Below are positions 37,151 through 48,724 of a DNA stretch of 64,000 nt, piece after piece; within the stretch, counting starts at the first letter, position 1, and every line of letters starts with the position of its first letter. The position numbers and the translations under genes were made by a program. This DNA comes from Cucumis sativus. Its lineage: Eukaryota; Streptophyta; Magnoliopsida; Cucurbitales; Cucurbitaceae. The notes beneath the pieces were generated by a model. It did no database searches. It saw only the letters and a program-made list of their open reading frames with translations, and was not told where the DNA came from. The DNA is taken from contig NC_026660.2 in assembly GCF_000004075.3 (NCBI RefSeq), positions 12,524,001 through 12,588,000 on the forward strand. Direction: 5' to 3'.

Positions 37151-40100
37151 AAATCCATGTTTATTCTTTCTCTCCTACTGTGGTAATGAAAGCATAATAT
37201 ATGGGGAGGGCCTTCCTCCTTTTTTCTCTGTTTTTTGGTATACTTGTAAAAATCCAATAGTAGTTTTCAGTTGGCCCAACTTCACTTCATTATTTGCAAA
37301 TTTTTTCCTTGATGAGGTTTGATCAAATACATTTTATTGGGGTCAATAAATGCCAACTTTAAACATGAAAATAGTCTTAACTGGACTTTTTAATTGATGT
37401 GGACCAAACCTTCTAATACTGTTCGTGTCTGTTAATCTGTATTTTTCTATATATATATTTTTTCTCTATATCGATCTTTACTGTTTTGTTTGCTTGTTGA
37501 TTTTATCATAACAAACAAAAATTGAGCTATCTATTAATTGATGGATGAAGAATTAAAGAATTAATAAGTAGGTCAATGGCTTCATCTTCACTCTTTGAGA
37601 ATGAAACGAAGTGGCAGACTCATTGAAGAAGAAGGCGTTGCCAAATAAGAAATATCAAAGTTGGAAGTGGCAAATGGTCTAACTTCTTTGTTAATTATTT
37701 GGTATTTAGAAAATGGTTGAATCTTCTAGATCTTCACCAAATGATTAAATCCATTTTCTATTCCTACATTTTCAACATGATTACCTGAACTCGATTCTTA
37801 GGTTTATTATATTTGGTGTCAAATGTTTTTTTATTTTATATGTTTTTAGGATCAGGTATTGTTAGAAAGTGATAAGGAAAGGATTAAAATGAATTGAATT
37901 GAAGTTGAAAGCAGTGGTATCAAAATCCAAAATCAAACCTCTAAGAACCAAAATAAACCAAAATTTAAACATAATTTTATCAAATTTTATTTAACATAGA
38001 TTTAAGTAAAAAAGAAATGTACACCTCTCTTTCCAACTTTGTGGCGCACATCCCCCAAATCTTTGATTTTATTTCTACATTTTGAGCAGATTTTTCTTGG
38101 TATTCAGACCCTTGTTTGTGTTTCTTTTTAAGCCAACTGGGGAGATGAGTTTTGAGATCCAAAATCTGTCCTAAGGTTGGGCCTTATGGTTTCTTTCCTG
38201 CATATTTGGCTCATACATGCTTCCCTCCTTGCTCATACCCACTACCGTTTGCTTCATTGATCTTACTAGCTTTGAATTATGTGGATGGGCTTCCCCCCAT
38301 GCCTTCTTCCATTGGTGGCGTTGGATCTCAAGAGTTTCGTACCTCTCATTTCCTCCATTGTTCTATTGGTCCACGAAAACAACATCCTACCCTAACTTCA
38401 TCTATCCCTTATCCTAACAAGATTTCACTAAGCACAATAACTAAGATCGGGCCAGATCAAACATCTCTTGCACTCGTTATACTGATCGATCTTAGGCTCT
38501 TCAGATTTAAAATAATTAAAAACACGTTTAAAAAATTTGTAAATATAGCAAAATCTTAATAATAGATATGCTGCAAATATTAACGTTACAAGTTTATCCA
38601 TCGTAATTATAATTTATTGGTATACCCCTTCCACTCTCTCCCAATAGATAAGCACTTATAAATAATTGTGTTTTGTTTTGGCTTTAGGTTGATATGATGT
38701 GACCTTTTAAGCAAATGTCATATCACTTATTTTAAAAAGCATTACTTTTCTTTTACATAAAAGGTGCATATTTCTTTATTGTGAAACATATTCTATATAA
38801 CTTTATGTCACATCATTAGGGCCTATATTCTAACAAAACATCTCCAAAAGAAACAAATACAATAAAAACAAAATCAATTATAAAATCATTTACGTCCACC
38901 AATTTGGAATTGCATAGACCTCATGAAAAATGCTATAAATTTTGAAAATAATTTGCGGAACTACTTCCCTCCCAATCTATTGTGTACCCTTATTTTGCTA
39001 TGAACTCTAATTATATATTTTGTCCATTAAAATAAGGTTAAATTTTTAGATGTATTGTTTGTTTTTGTCTTATTTATTATACCTTATCTGATATAAGGAA
39101 TAAAAATATCCAAACCTAAGAAATTATTTGTGGTTATGATGTCTTGAAAATTTCCAATTAAATCATCATGTTGCTCTTTATATAGTATAAGCTATTGTCC
39201 ATTTTTAATGGTTATCACCCAAGTTAACTATATTCAAAATTCCATTTCATGTGTTTTTTATATAAAAAAAAATTAGTGCAATCTGTCTTATTTATAAATT
39301 AATGTCTAACTTGAATTTTCAAGGATCAAATCGATTTATAAAATTCATGAATCAAACACACATTTTATTCAAAGTTGGAGGACTGAAAAGATCATTTTTA
39401 CTGAAATAAATGAAAAATTAAAGTGTTTAAAAAGTACTTTCAATGTTAAAACAAAAGTTTCTGCACCTTTTAATCATAATGTATGAAAATGATCGAAACT
39501 ACCTTGATAGTGCACGCATTGGACGCTTGGCTCTTACTACTTACTCCCTTGATATCAATCTCGCAACTCTTGTTAATCGTATGCTTATTATTCCGGTTGA
39601 GAATGAAAATGAGAACGATTTGTAAGAGATAATAGAGAGAAGGAGGAGAGTCGAGTCTGAGTGTTCTATTTAGCAAAAGGAGGATCCCAACCTACATGCA
39701 CTGTTCTATTTGGTAACCACACACTAATATGACCGCAAGTAAAATGTAAAAGAAAAACACAAAACAGTAAGAAAAATGTATGCCTTTTAAAAATGGATCA
39801 TCCCGAAAAACAAAAACAAAAACCAAAATATAACGTACTGTTATTGGTTAAAAAACTAAGATTATAATTAAGCCTTGCAAAAAGGTAAATGAATAGGACT
39901 TTTCTATTTTGTCAGTTATTTTTTACTCTTGGTAACAACAAATGTGCAAAGAAGAAAAAATTTGCTCAAACGTATAAAAACTTTAGCCTTTCCATACCTC
40001 CAGAGTACATGAACAAACTTAATAGCAGGTAAATTCCATTATTGCTCATCAGTCATCTACTACATTCAAGCTTTCCCTATCTAAATTTCTTTTTCCCTTC

Positions 40101-40442
40101 CCAACTACCACAAAAAGGAGAGAAAAAAAAGATGATCCCGACCGTGCTACTTCTTTACAGAATACAAACTGAAGCAGCAAGTACAATCATGATGCATCCT
40201 TCCCCATCTCAGCTTCAGCGGTGATGAAAACGTCAAGATGGGACTGCTGTAATCGATCTAGCTTCGGTAGAATTTAACAGAGAAATCATACATTAGTAAT
40301 CAAAGAATCCGAAACAAAACATTACTCGTGTACGAATCAACAACAAAAACTGTACAGTTTCTGTACATTCAACATTGGAGTGCATCTGCTAAGATCCTCA
40401 GTTTTGTTGCAAACCATCCAATCTAGTTGCCTGATTACAGTC
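37151..40442. other. Gene-free interval between convergent kinase genes
   Basis: It contains 3'UTRs of the two convergent RLCK genes and AT-rich DNA. A GC-richer stretch at about 38150-38480 gives a 135-codon frame (38152-38559) without any recognised domain; I treat it as chance or an old repeat. TTTGTAAATATAGCAAAA near 38536 resembles a dispersed repeat seen elsewhere in the window. Confidence 0.5.
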
Positions 40443-42609
40443 CTATGTATAGAGAGCTGAAACTGGAGGCCGGGGGTAAGCTTGAGCACTGTTTGGATTA
40501 CGGGCATCATCAGCACTATGCCTTCGGGCACGGCGATTATTGGTTGAGTTCCTGTTGCTAGTAGGCAACGTGGAATCCTGTAGTTGCTCTAGTTCTTTTA
40601 CAACATCATTCATGATTGGTCTTAGTTTGGGATTAATAGATATGCATCTTAGCGCAAGCATAGATGCCTTATAGGCTCCATCCAATGAATATTGGCCCTC
40701 AAGACGACTATCGATGATTCGAAAAATCTTACGTTTATTAGCAAGGTAAGGCTTTGCCCATTCCACAAGATTGTGTTCTCTAGCTGGTCGATTCTTGTCA
40801 ATTGCTCTCCTTCCACATAATATTTCTAGTAGGACAACTCCGAAACTATACACATCACTCCAAGTAGTTAGATGACCTACAGCAAGTTAGAAAGAAAATA
40901 GACTATCAAATTTAAGATATCAATTGGCAATCCAAAATTTATACTTTTCTTTATCATGAAATAATGCAAAATCAAATTGCAATTAATCTTGACAATGTGA
41001 CAGCAGGAGTTTCTGTTTCTGTAGAATAACCTGTAGCCAAATATTCCGGGGCTGCATATCCATAAGTCCCCATCACCCTGGTCGAGACGTGGCTTTTATC
41101 ACCCGTTGGACCGTCTTTGGCCAGCCCAAAATCTGAGAGTTTGGCATTGTATTTCTGAATGCAGAAGAAAACAATGTTATAGGCTGACTTCAAAACAAAA
41201 GAGCAATCAACTACTATGGAAGTTACCACTCACATATCATACGGAAGAGAGCACAATTTTGACAATTACTTACAGAGTCTAGTAGGATATTCGACGTCTT
41301 GAAGTCACGGTAGATCACCTTCCTTTCATCACTGTGGAGAAAGGCCAGCCCTTTTGCAGCACCAAGTGCAACCTTTAAACGTAGGCTCCAAGAAAGAGGT
41401 TGGAAATAGGATCCCCCTAGAACATTATTATGCAAAGATCTAAAATTAATGAAGTCCTTTTCCTCAAGTGGAATCAAAAGGCTGCCGATAAGAAAATACT
41501 TACTTCGAAACAAATGGTTTTCCAAGCTCCCACGAGGCATGAATTCGTAAACGAGCATACGGTGTTCATCCTCCAAGCAATAGCCCACCAACCTCACAAG
41601 GTGACAGTGAGAAAGCTGGCCTAGAAAATTCACTTCAGCCTATGCGGAAATGAAACATGAGATAAGTTGATCTGTAGAGCATAAACTGACAAGCAGATAG
41701 TTATACTAAGTGCATCACTTATATGCTGAGAAAAGCTAATATGGAAAAGTAAACATGAATTGCAAAAATGAGACATCTCGGCATGTGATTTCAAGGAGCA
41801 AACTCACCAACCATTCTCTGTGCCCTTGAAAACCATCTTGGTTAAGCCTTTTGACTGCAATAACCATTCCAGTGCCAGGTTTGGCTGCAGCAAAGGAATG
41901 CTCATCAATCCAACCCTTGAAAACAGAACCAAAACCACCTTCTCCTACCACGCTATCGGGACGAAAGTTCCTGGTGGCTGCTTTAAGCTCTGTGAAACTG
42001 AAGCTCTTCAAATTGGAGGACTGCAAAATTTCGCCTTCAGTTCGTGGAGTTGGTGGCACTGAGAGCAAATTGATCTTGCTATTCGTACTACCAATATCGT
42101 TTCCATCAGTACTCACACCATTAGAATTCACTCCTGCACAAAGAAATCACAACCTCTAAACACTCGCTGTTGTTTAATCAAATAAATTAAACCGAGACTG
42201 TCTCTCAAGTGTGTACTTTTTACAAAAGCTGTTTCAAAATATTTTCAATTTAAGCAAACATCTTGATGTCTGGAAATTCAATGAAAGGAAGGTATTCTTG
42301 CATATCATACAATTGTTTTCTCAATGTTTCACAACACTTAGCGAAACATCCATGATCCACCTTTCACTTCAAACTAGCCAATTGAACCATATAAAGTTCA
42401 TCATTTCATCTGTTTTGCAGACATGAGATAAGCTTGGTAAACGTGAAGACATCTCACTACATAAATCTAAAATTCTACAAGACTTAAACAACAAGAGACC
42501 CAAACAATTCCACCAAATTGTTTCATTAGCTAAGTAAAGAAAGCCTTCTTCAAGTACCTGTATTACATGAGTTCTCAGCTTTAATTCTGGTACTTAAGCA
42601 GACACCCAT
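40443..42609 (-). CDS. RLCK-VII protein kinase, APK1A/PBL9-PBL10-like
   Basis: Six exons on the minus strand (42609-42558, 42133-41808, 41639-41504, 41416-41274, 41154-41031, 40876-40443) give 404 residues. MGVCLS carries Gly2 (myristoylation) and Cys4 (palmitoylation) signals, implying plasma-membrane attachment. [20 protein letters not shown] leads into the intact loop [23 protein letters not shown], catalytic [35 protein letters not shown] and [11 protein letters not shown]. The tail ends [10 protein letters not shown]. All catalytic residues are present, so an active kinase is expected. One oddity is [10 protein letters not shown] where relatives have TTKSDVY. It is the canonical member of a duplicated pair with the gene at 48725-51072; exons 1 and 3-5 have the same lengths. 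Arabidopsis APK1A (At1g07570) lies close to the PPR gene At1g07590, as here. Confidence 0.94.
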
Positions 42610-45600
42610 TTGAAAAAACCAAGAAACTCCCCAACCTCCAGAGGCTTAGTACTGTACACAACCAACAAACATGAAATCAATACTCTTAGATTGCACAGCT
42701 AACAACTATTTCCTAATTTCCAAAAGAAACTTCCATCAGAATGAAGAAAAACACACAACCAACAAGAGGGGTACTTCTATTCCAATCCAAAAATTGAAAT
42801 TTAAACCAAAACATGAGGAGAGACAAGATAAAACAAGCCAAACCCATTCGAAGAAATGGACAGAAGACGATGAAACTCACATCTTCTTCTCAAATCAATG
42901 AGCAACCAAAACGAAATAGAAAAAGAAAAGGGGGGTTTTTCTATGTTCCCAGTACACTCTGAAGGTCGCTAATGGTGGAGGATTCGAGATGAGGAAATTT
43001 AGAATGAATGAGGGAGTGATTTGAGATAAACATGTGGAAGGGAAGGGTGGTGTTGTTATAGTTGTTGAGCCGCTTGATTTGGGTCTACGGCTTAAAGATT
43101 TGGAAGCTTTTTTTTTTGGTATTTGTTTCTTTCGATGGAAACTTTAGACAAGTTGATGATTCAAAAATCTAATTGAATAGAAGCTTATGGACGGACTCCT
43201 TTTTCCAACTAAAACAAGATTCATCCTCGTGACCCATCAAAATTTTTGGGGCTGTGTTTTCTTCCTTACACTTGTCCAAGTTGCCGACTTTTCTTTCTTT
43301 CTTTTTGCATTTGTTGGATAATCCAATGGGAAATTTAGCATTTTTTTTTTTAAGTGTGGTGTTAAGCCAGCCAGTTTTGATATTAAACTAATTATTGTGA
43401 TTTTGTTTTTCTTTCTTGTGGGTTTTGCTTTTGTGTTTGTATTTGGCATAAATTGGTATCTCTGAAATGACATGTGAAGGAGTTTTAAGAGTGTGTGAAG
43501 TATTTAATTCATCAGGATGAGGTAATGACGAGGATGTGAGTTGGTATTATTCACTTATTAACCCTTTAACCACCTTTTGTCACTCTTTTGAATAACCTGT
43601 ATTATTAAAAATCATATGATTATTGGAAAGTTGCGAGTAATCAAACACAAAACAAAAACGAGAATCAGAAAGATGGTTCGAGTGAAAACTTGTATTAAAA
43701 ATCTCATCCAAAAAATTCAATCTAAATATAATTTTTTTATTACATTATATTACGAAGTTTCAATTATAACAGTTCACTCTCAACTATTATTAACCCACAA
43801 TTAGCTAAATAATTAGTATTTTAATTATTTATTTCTTATAGTCTACTATTTCCTACTCGGTCTTCATTTCTTATAGAGTTTACTAAAATAATCTACATTT
43901 GTTCAAAGATTATTATAACTATAATAATACATGTACTAGTAACCAATATCCTCTTATTGTTATGCACTAAAAACAAACTTCTTATTATATATCACTTGGC
44001 TCATACGTGGAATAAATTGTACCATTGTACTACATGTTGCTTTCCCAATTTTTAAAGATTATTGTACTTGTACCTTTTTAATTTCTCTTATTTCATTTTC
44101 AACTTTAAAATGCTCAGGATGTGTTTTTTATTTTTTTGGGTTTGTGGTTAATGGATGAGCTTTTAATTTTAGAAAATAGTTATCCTTTTAAATTATTGTT
44201 AGAACCTATTCATTATGATGTAATAATAGTTTCCTAAATAGTCTTTTTAAGTTATGAGATCTTATCAAAGAAATTAAATTCCAACTTTCGATTTGATAAA
44301 ACTAAATTTCAACTTTCAAAATCAACTAAATTCAATTTCAAACATTTTAAAGAATTGGAGGGACCAAATTTTTTGTTTTTATTTTCCACCACATATTTTT
44401 CCACAAATTTAAGATTCTCCAATAGATTAATTAAAATTGAAAACATTTTCAATATTTCAAAAATAAAATTTATTAGACGCAATTTTAAAATTAAGATTAA
44501 AATTAGGGATCCTAATAGAACATTTAAAAAAATTGAGACCCAAATTAAAAGGTTCAAGATGCTCTCAGTAGACTTATATTAAACATCATTTGGTCCCAAA
44601 AAAAAATCTCATTTAAAACCTAAAATAAACAAGCAAATGTTTCTTAATTTTCGATCTAATATCAAACAATATTCATATGAAATATCTTTAAATTGAAATT
44701 TTGGTTCAATAAAATAATCCGAAGAACATGGACTACAACGTTAGTTCTTATTAAATAAATAATTGTCTCTTTTCTTCAACCAAGTTGAGAAAATGATGTC
44801 ACGAGAAGAAGGGACCCAACATGTTTGCTAATTACTCCCTTTACTTTTTCTTCTTCCTTTTTATTTCCCTTTCAAAGGCCCTCCCTCTGTAGGACAGCCC
44901 TTCCTCCCCAGCCTTCTTTTGCAAAAACATTCACAAGAAAGGACCTCAATTGAGATATATTCATTTAATCACCATCCTGTTATGATCTACACTCATGAAT
45001 CACACATTTTCTCTAAAAGCAAATTACTCCGTCCCAATCTTCATTCTTTACTTTATTGTGATTATCAGTAAACCCTTGGCCCTCTAAAACTTCATCTTGT
45101 GGTTTTTTGAGGCTTAAATATGATGGTCCAATAAAAATTCCATTTTCAGGATGTGATGAGTTGAAAAATACAGCAGATGAAGACAGAGAGGGAAATGGGG
45201 TGTCTTTTCTTCTCAGGTTTTGTGAAATTCAGAAACCAAACAACTCCCAAGTCATGGACAAAGATTATAATATCCCCTCATCCAAGCAAAGTCAATGGCA
45301 ACTTACTTTTGAGATTTGACTTCTTTCTTGGACTTTAAGAAGTCTGCATTGTGGTTCAGGGTGGGGTTACCACCTGTTAATCAACCACTTGTCAGGCAAG
45401 TTGGCTAGAGGTCTCACCCACAGCTTATTGATTGACTGCCGACGTCTGACAGAGTAATAAGAATCTAGCAGAGGTGAAGTTTGGATCATTCATAACAACA
45501 TTACCTATTGTTTGAGCTATTAATATCATCATCCAATCCAAAGAAACTCTTAAGGTATCAAAACTTAGGTAGGTGACTACCATTAGACTTCTTGATCATT

Positions 45601-45645
45601 GACCAATGACCGACTGTAGAAATTGTATCAATGGTTCAAACTCTT
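42610..45645. other. Kinase 5' region and gene-free interval
   Basis: The first 300-400 bases upstream of 42609 hold the 5'UTR and promoter of the APK1A-like gene. The remainder is AT-rich DNA with no coding signal. Frames at 43616-43804, 44309-44557 and 45107-45319 have no family resemblance. A C/T-rich block at about 44870-44935 is noted without assignment. Confidence 0.55.
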
Positions 45646-47756
45646 TTAGCTTTGAAACTGCTCAGAAAGTTTGATCAAACTGTAGGTTTCGGAGTCAGGC
45701 CTAGCTCCTCCTACGATCATCCTTCTCAAGAGATTTGGATTATGAATCTTGGCCTTCACATAAGCTTTGATCAAGGTGTTGTAAACGAATGTGTACCTCG
45801 TATACTTTGCTTCTTTGAGTTCCTTGAATAGCTTTTCAGTATTTTCAATGTCTCCTCTCTCTGCCAGAATCTCAATCATTGAAAGAGTGGTTTCCAACCA
45901 TGGGGTTGACTTCCTAACTATCTTGGTGCTGCTTGTTGTATTTGATCCCAGATCTAGTGTTTTCAAGGCTTCCTCCACCAAACCAGCTTTCAAGCAACCG
46001 AAAGCCAGATGTCGAAAGGTTATGGCATTTGGTTTGCACCCATTTGCTTCGATTTTCCTAAATATTTCTGTTGCCTTTTTAATCAACCCATGTCTGCAAT
46101 AGACAGATAAAATCGAATTGAATTGATCGGTGGCTTTAATTCCTCTTTTGGTTTTCATCTCTAGCCAGAGCTCTTCAGCGCGGCTTAGTAAACCAATTCT
46201 GCCAAATGCTTCAATTGCCAGTATAAAACTTTTAGACGGGATGTGGGGAAATCCTTGTATGATACCCCAAGTCCTTTCTAGCTCTTTCTCCTTGTTCAAA
46301 TAGCCGTACAAGATGATTAGAACATCATAGGTCGACCAATTATTCCCAGCGATTGATTTTTCTAAAGCCTCAACGTAGGCTTCAACCACGGTATACAACT
46401 TTGCCACAGCATGTGCAGTTGCTACTATGCAGTATGACACCTCATTTGGTTCAACTTTAGCTCGTCTCATGTCACTAAATACCCTCATCAACCCTTCAAT
46501 GTTGTGTTCATTGGCTTCTATTTTCATAAGAATGTTATATGTAGAAACATGCAATGGCACTTTATCAGCCTTCATCTGGGAAAGAATTTTTGGGATAATT
46601 TTCCTACGACGAAAAGATGAATGGAGTATAATAAGGCGGTTAAAAACTAAGTGTGATATGCTATGGCCAACTTCCCTCATTTTTCTCATGTAAGCTAGTG
46701 AAAGTCTAATTGCTCCCTTATCTAAACATGCAATCACAAGATTGTTGAAGAGCAACTCTCCTTGAAATTCCACAGGGATATTAGAAAAGAGCTTCTCACC
46801 TTGTGATATGCCATGGTGTTTGATTGTAAATTCCAAAAGATAGGAGTAGTCCAATTCATTTATCCGATATGGTTTCTCCCTAATCACCCACTCCATAACC
46901 TGCCGAGAACAGAAGACAGATCCAAATTAACAAAGGGACTAATCCAAATTAATGACAATGGCCCTGTTATCTACTCAAGTAACAAGGGCAATTCTTCATT
47001 ACTTTTTAGATTATAAAGCAAGCATGGTGTAGCCATGAACTAAAAGCACACAACATTATACTAAGAAACAGAGTAATCAAGAAAAAGAAAATGCCTTCTT
47101 ATATGCACTGTGAAGTGATAACATCTAATGGAAGTTAAGAGTATAGAATCTCTAGCTTCACATCCCCATAGTCTTTACTCATCCTCGTTTGTGGAGAAGA
47201 TATTGCAACCAAATTCACACTTTCTGCAACTTTCAGCTTCTTAATGATTTAAGAAAATAGTTCAAATTTCAATTTTTCTTTGTTTTCTTCTCGATTTTAT
47301 CCTTAAAGACACAAGAAAAAGCTAACCAGTACAGCCAAATTTACTAAGGTTCAAATTAGAATTCACAACATCTAAGAAAACATAAAACGAAAACGGAGCT
47401 ATAAAGAGGGAGATGGAGATAGGAACCTCGAGTGCCCGCTTGTTCCTTTCAAGCTTCCTAAGGCGATTAATGGCATGAAAAATGTCGCCTCGATGAATTG
47501 GAAAACCATCGCCCATCCAACTCCTGAAAGCATACCCAACCAATTCTCCCTTCGGTATTCTCTCAATTCTCAAAGACAAGCATTTGGGTTCCTCCAATTC
47601 AGACTCTAAAACGTTCGGCGACAAGTTGCCGGGAATTTGAGTGCATAGAAAGTTGAAACGGAAGGGGATTGTACTGACCGCTGAAGGAGTGCTGGAAACT
47701 GTTCGGCGAAATGCTTGAATGAGCCTATACCCAGAGAAAAAGCTCCCCGTTGGCAT
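45646..47756 (-). CDS. P-class pentatricopeptide repeat protein, probably mitochondrial (At1g07590-like)
   Basis: Two exons, 47756-47427 and 46899-45646, join in phase 0 (ALE|VMEWVIREKP) to give 527 residues. The first about 40 residues are rich in Arg, Ser and Phe and lack acidic residues (MPTGSFFSGYRLIQAFRRTV), as in a mitochondrial presequence. The rest is a series of degenerate PPR helices, for example STYNILMKIEANEHNIEGLM from about residue 229, DQFNSILSVYCRHGLIKKAT with CKPNAITF, and YTFVYNTLIKAYVKAK near the end with ARPDSETYS. No E, DYW or SMR domain follows, so it is P-class, which usually binds organellar RNA to stabilise or process it. The RNA target is unknown. It sits between the two APK1A-like kinases; in Arabidopsis At1g07590 lies near APK1A. 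Confidence 0.9.
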
Positions 47757-48724
47757 ACTTTAATTGAAGAAATGTTGAAAAAGAAGAAGAATCGGAGATG
47801 GGTTTAACAAATTATTGCTGAAGTATTACGCCAAAAAGCTGAAGGTTCAAAGGGGTTTCATGGTCATTGTGGAACCAAATTAGCAAAAATTCTCTCTTCA
47901 AATTTTACATTTTCTAACCTTTATTATTTACCAAATACTCATTTCCATGTTCACTGTCAATAAATTTTAAATGGTTATGAATCAAGTTTAACTTTTCACT
48001 CTACCACCTAAAACTAAAAATTTTAATTCTTGAAATCTATAGATTAAATTGAAATAAGTTTAAATTGTAATATTTTGAAACTTAAAAGATTAAATTGAAA
48101 CTGAACTCAACTCATTAAAAAGGTTTAAAAGGTTTAAGAACTATACCCAATCTAAGTTTGGAAGTTGGGAGAATTTAAATTTTGATAAAAAGACTAGCGT
48201 TAAATTTGAAGAAGAAAACTACTTTTATCTTATTTGAGTTTGAAGCATACAGTTGAACATAACTTAATTGATTATGTAAAATAATAACAAATAAATAAAA
48301 TAACACTATATCTTTCTTTTACAAAGAGATAAAACTCGTTTTTGTGCAATCCATATTCTCGGGCTTTTCATGCCTAACACCAACATATCAAATTATCCCA
48401 TAAACCAGTTTCAAGCAATTTAATGTAACTTAGGAGTTTATAACTTCATTCTTTTTGCTTCAAAAGACACCAACAAATCATAATAAGTAAACACATGAAA
48501 CTGAATGTTGACCCACTTCAGATATCTAATCGGATTCCTCCTCAGTATCGTATCTTTGATAATCAAACAAAAATTTCAAATGAACCATTCCTTCTATTTA
48601 CAAACTGATCGAGAAATCGGCAGACCGAAGAGATTGTAATAGCAAGAGAAGTATAATTCATTCAACTACAATATGTATCTGCTAGTTTTCTATGTTTTGT
48701 TGTAGAAGTACCACGTACATCCGC
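47757..48724. other. Gene-free interval between PPR gene and degenerate kinase
   Basis: It contains the PPR gene promoter and leader and, toward 48724, the 3'UTR of the kinase. It is AT-rich with no other signal. Confidence 0.55.

Noticed and set aside
38152-38559. 135-codon frame in a GC-richer stretch
   Set aside because: No recognised motif, no splice structure or neighbouring exons; kept only as a note in the interval.
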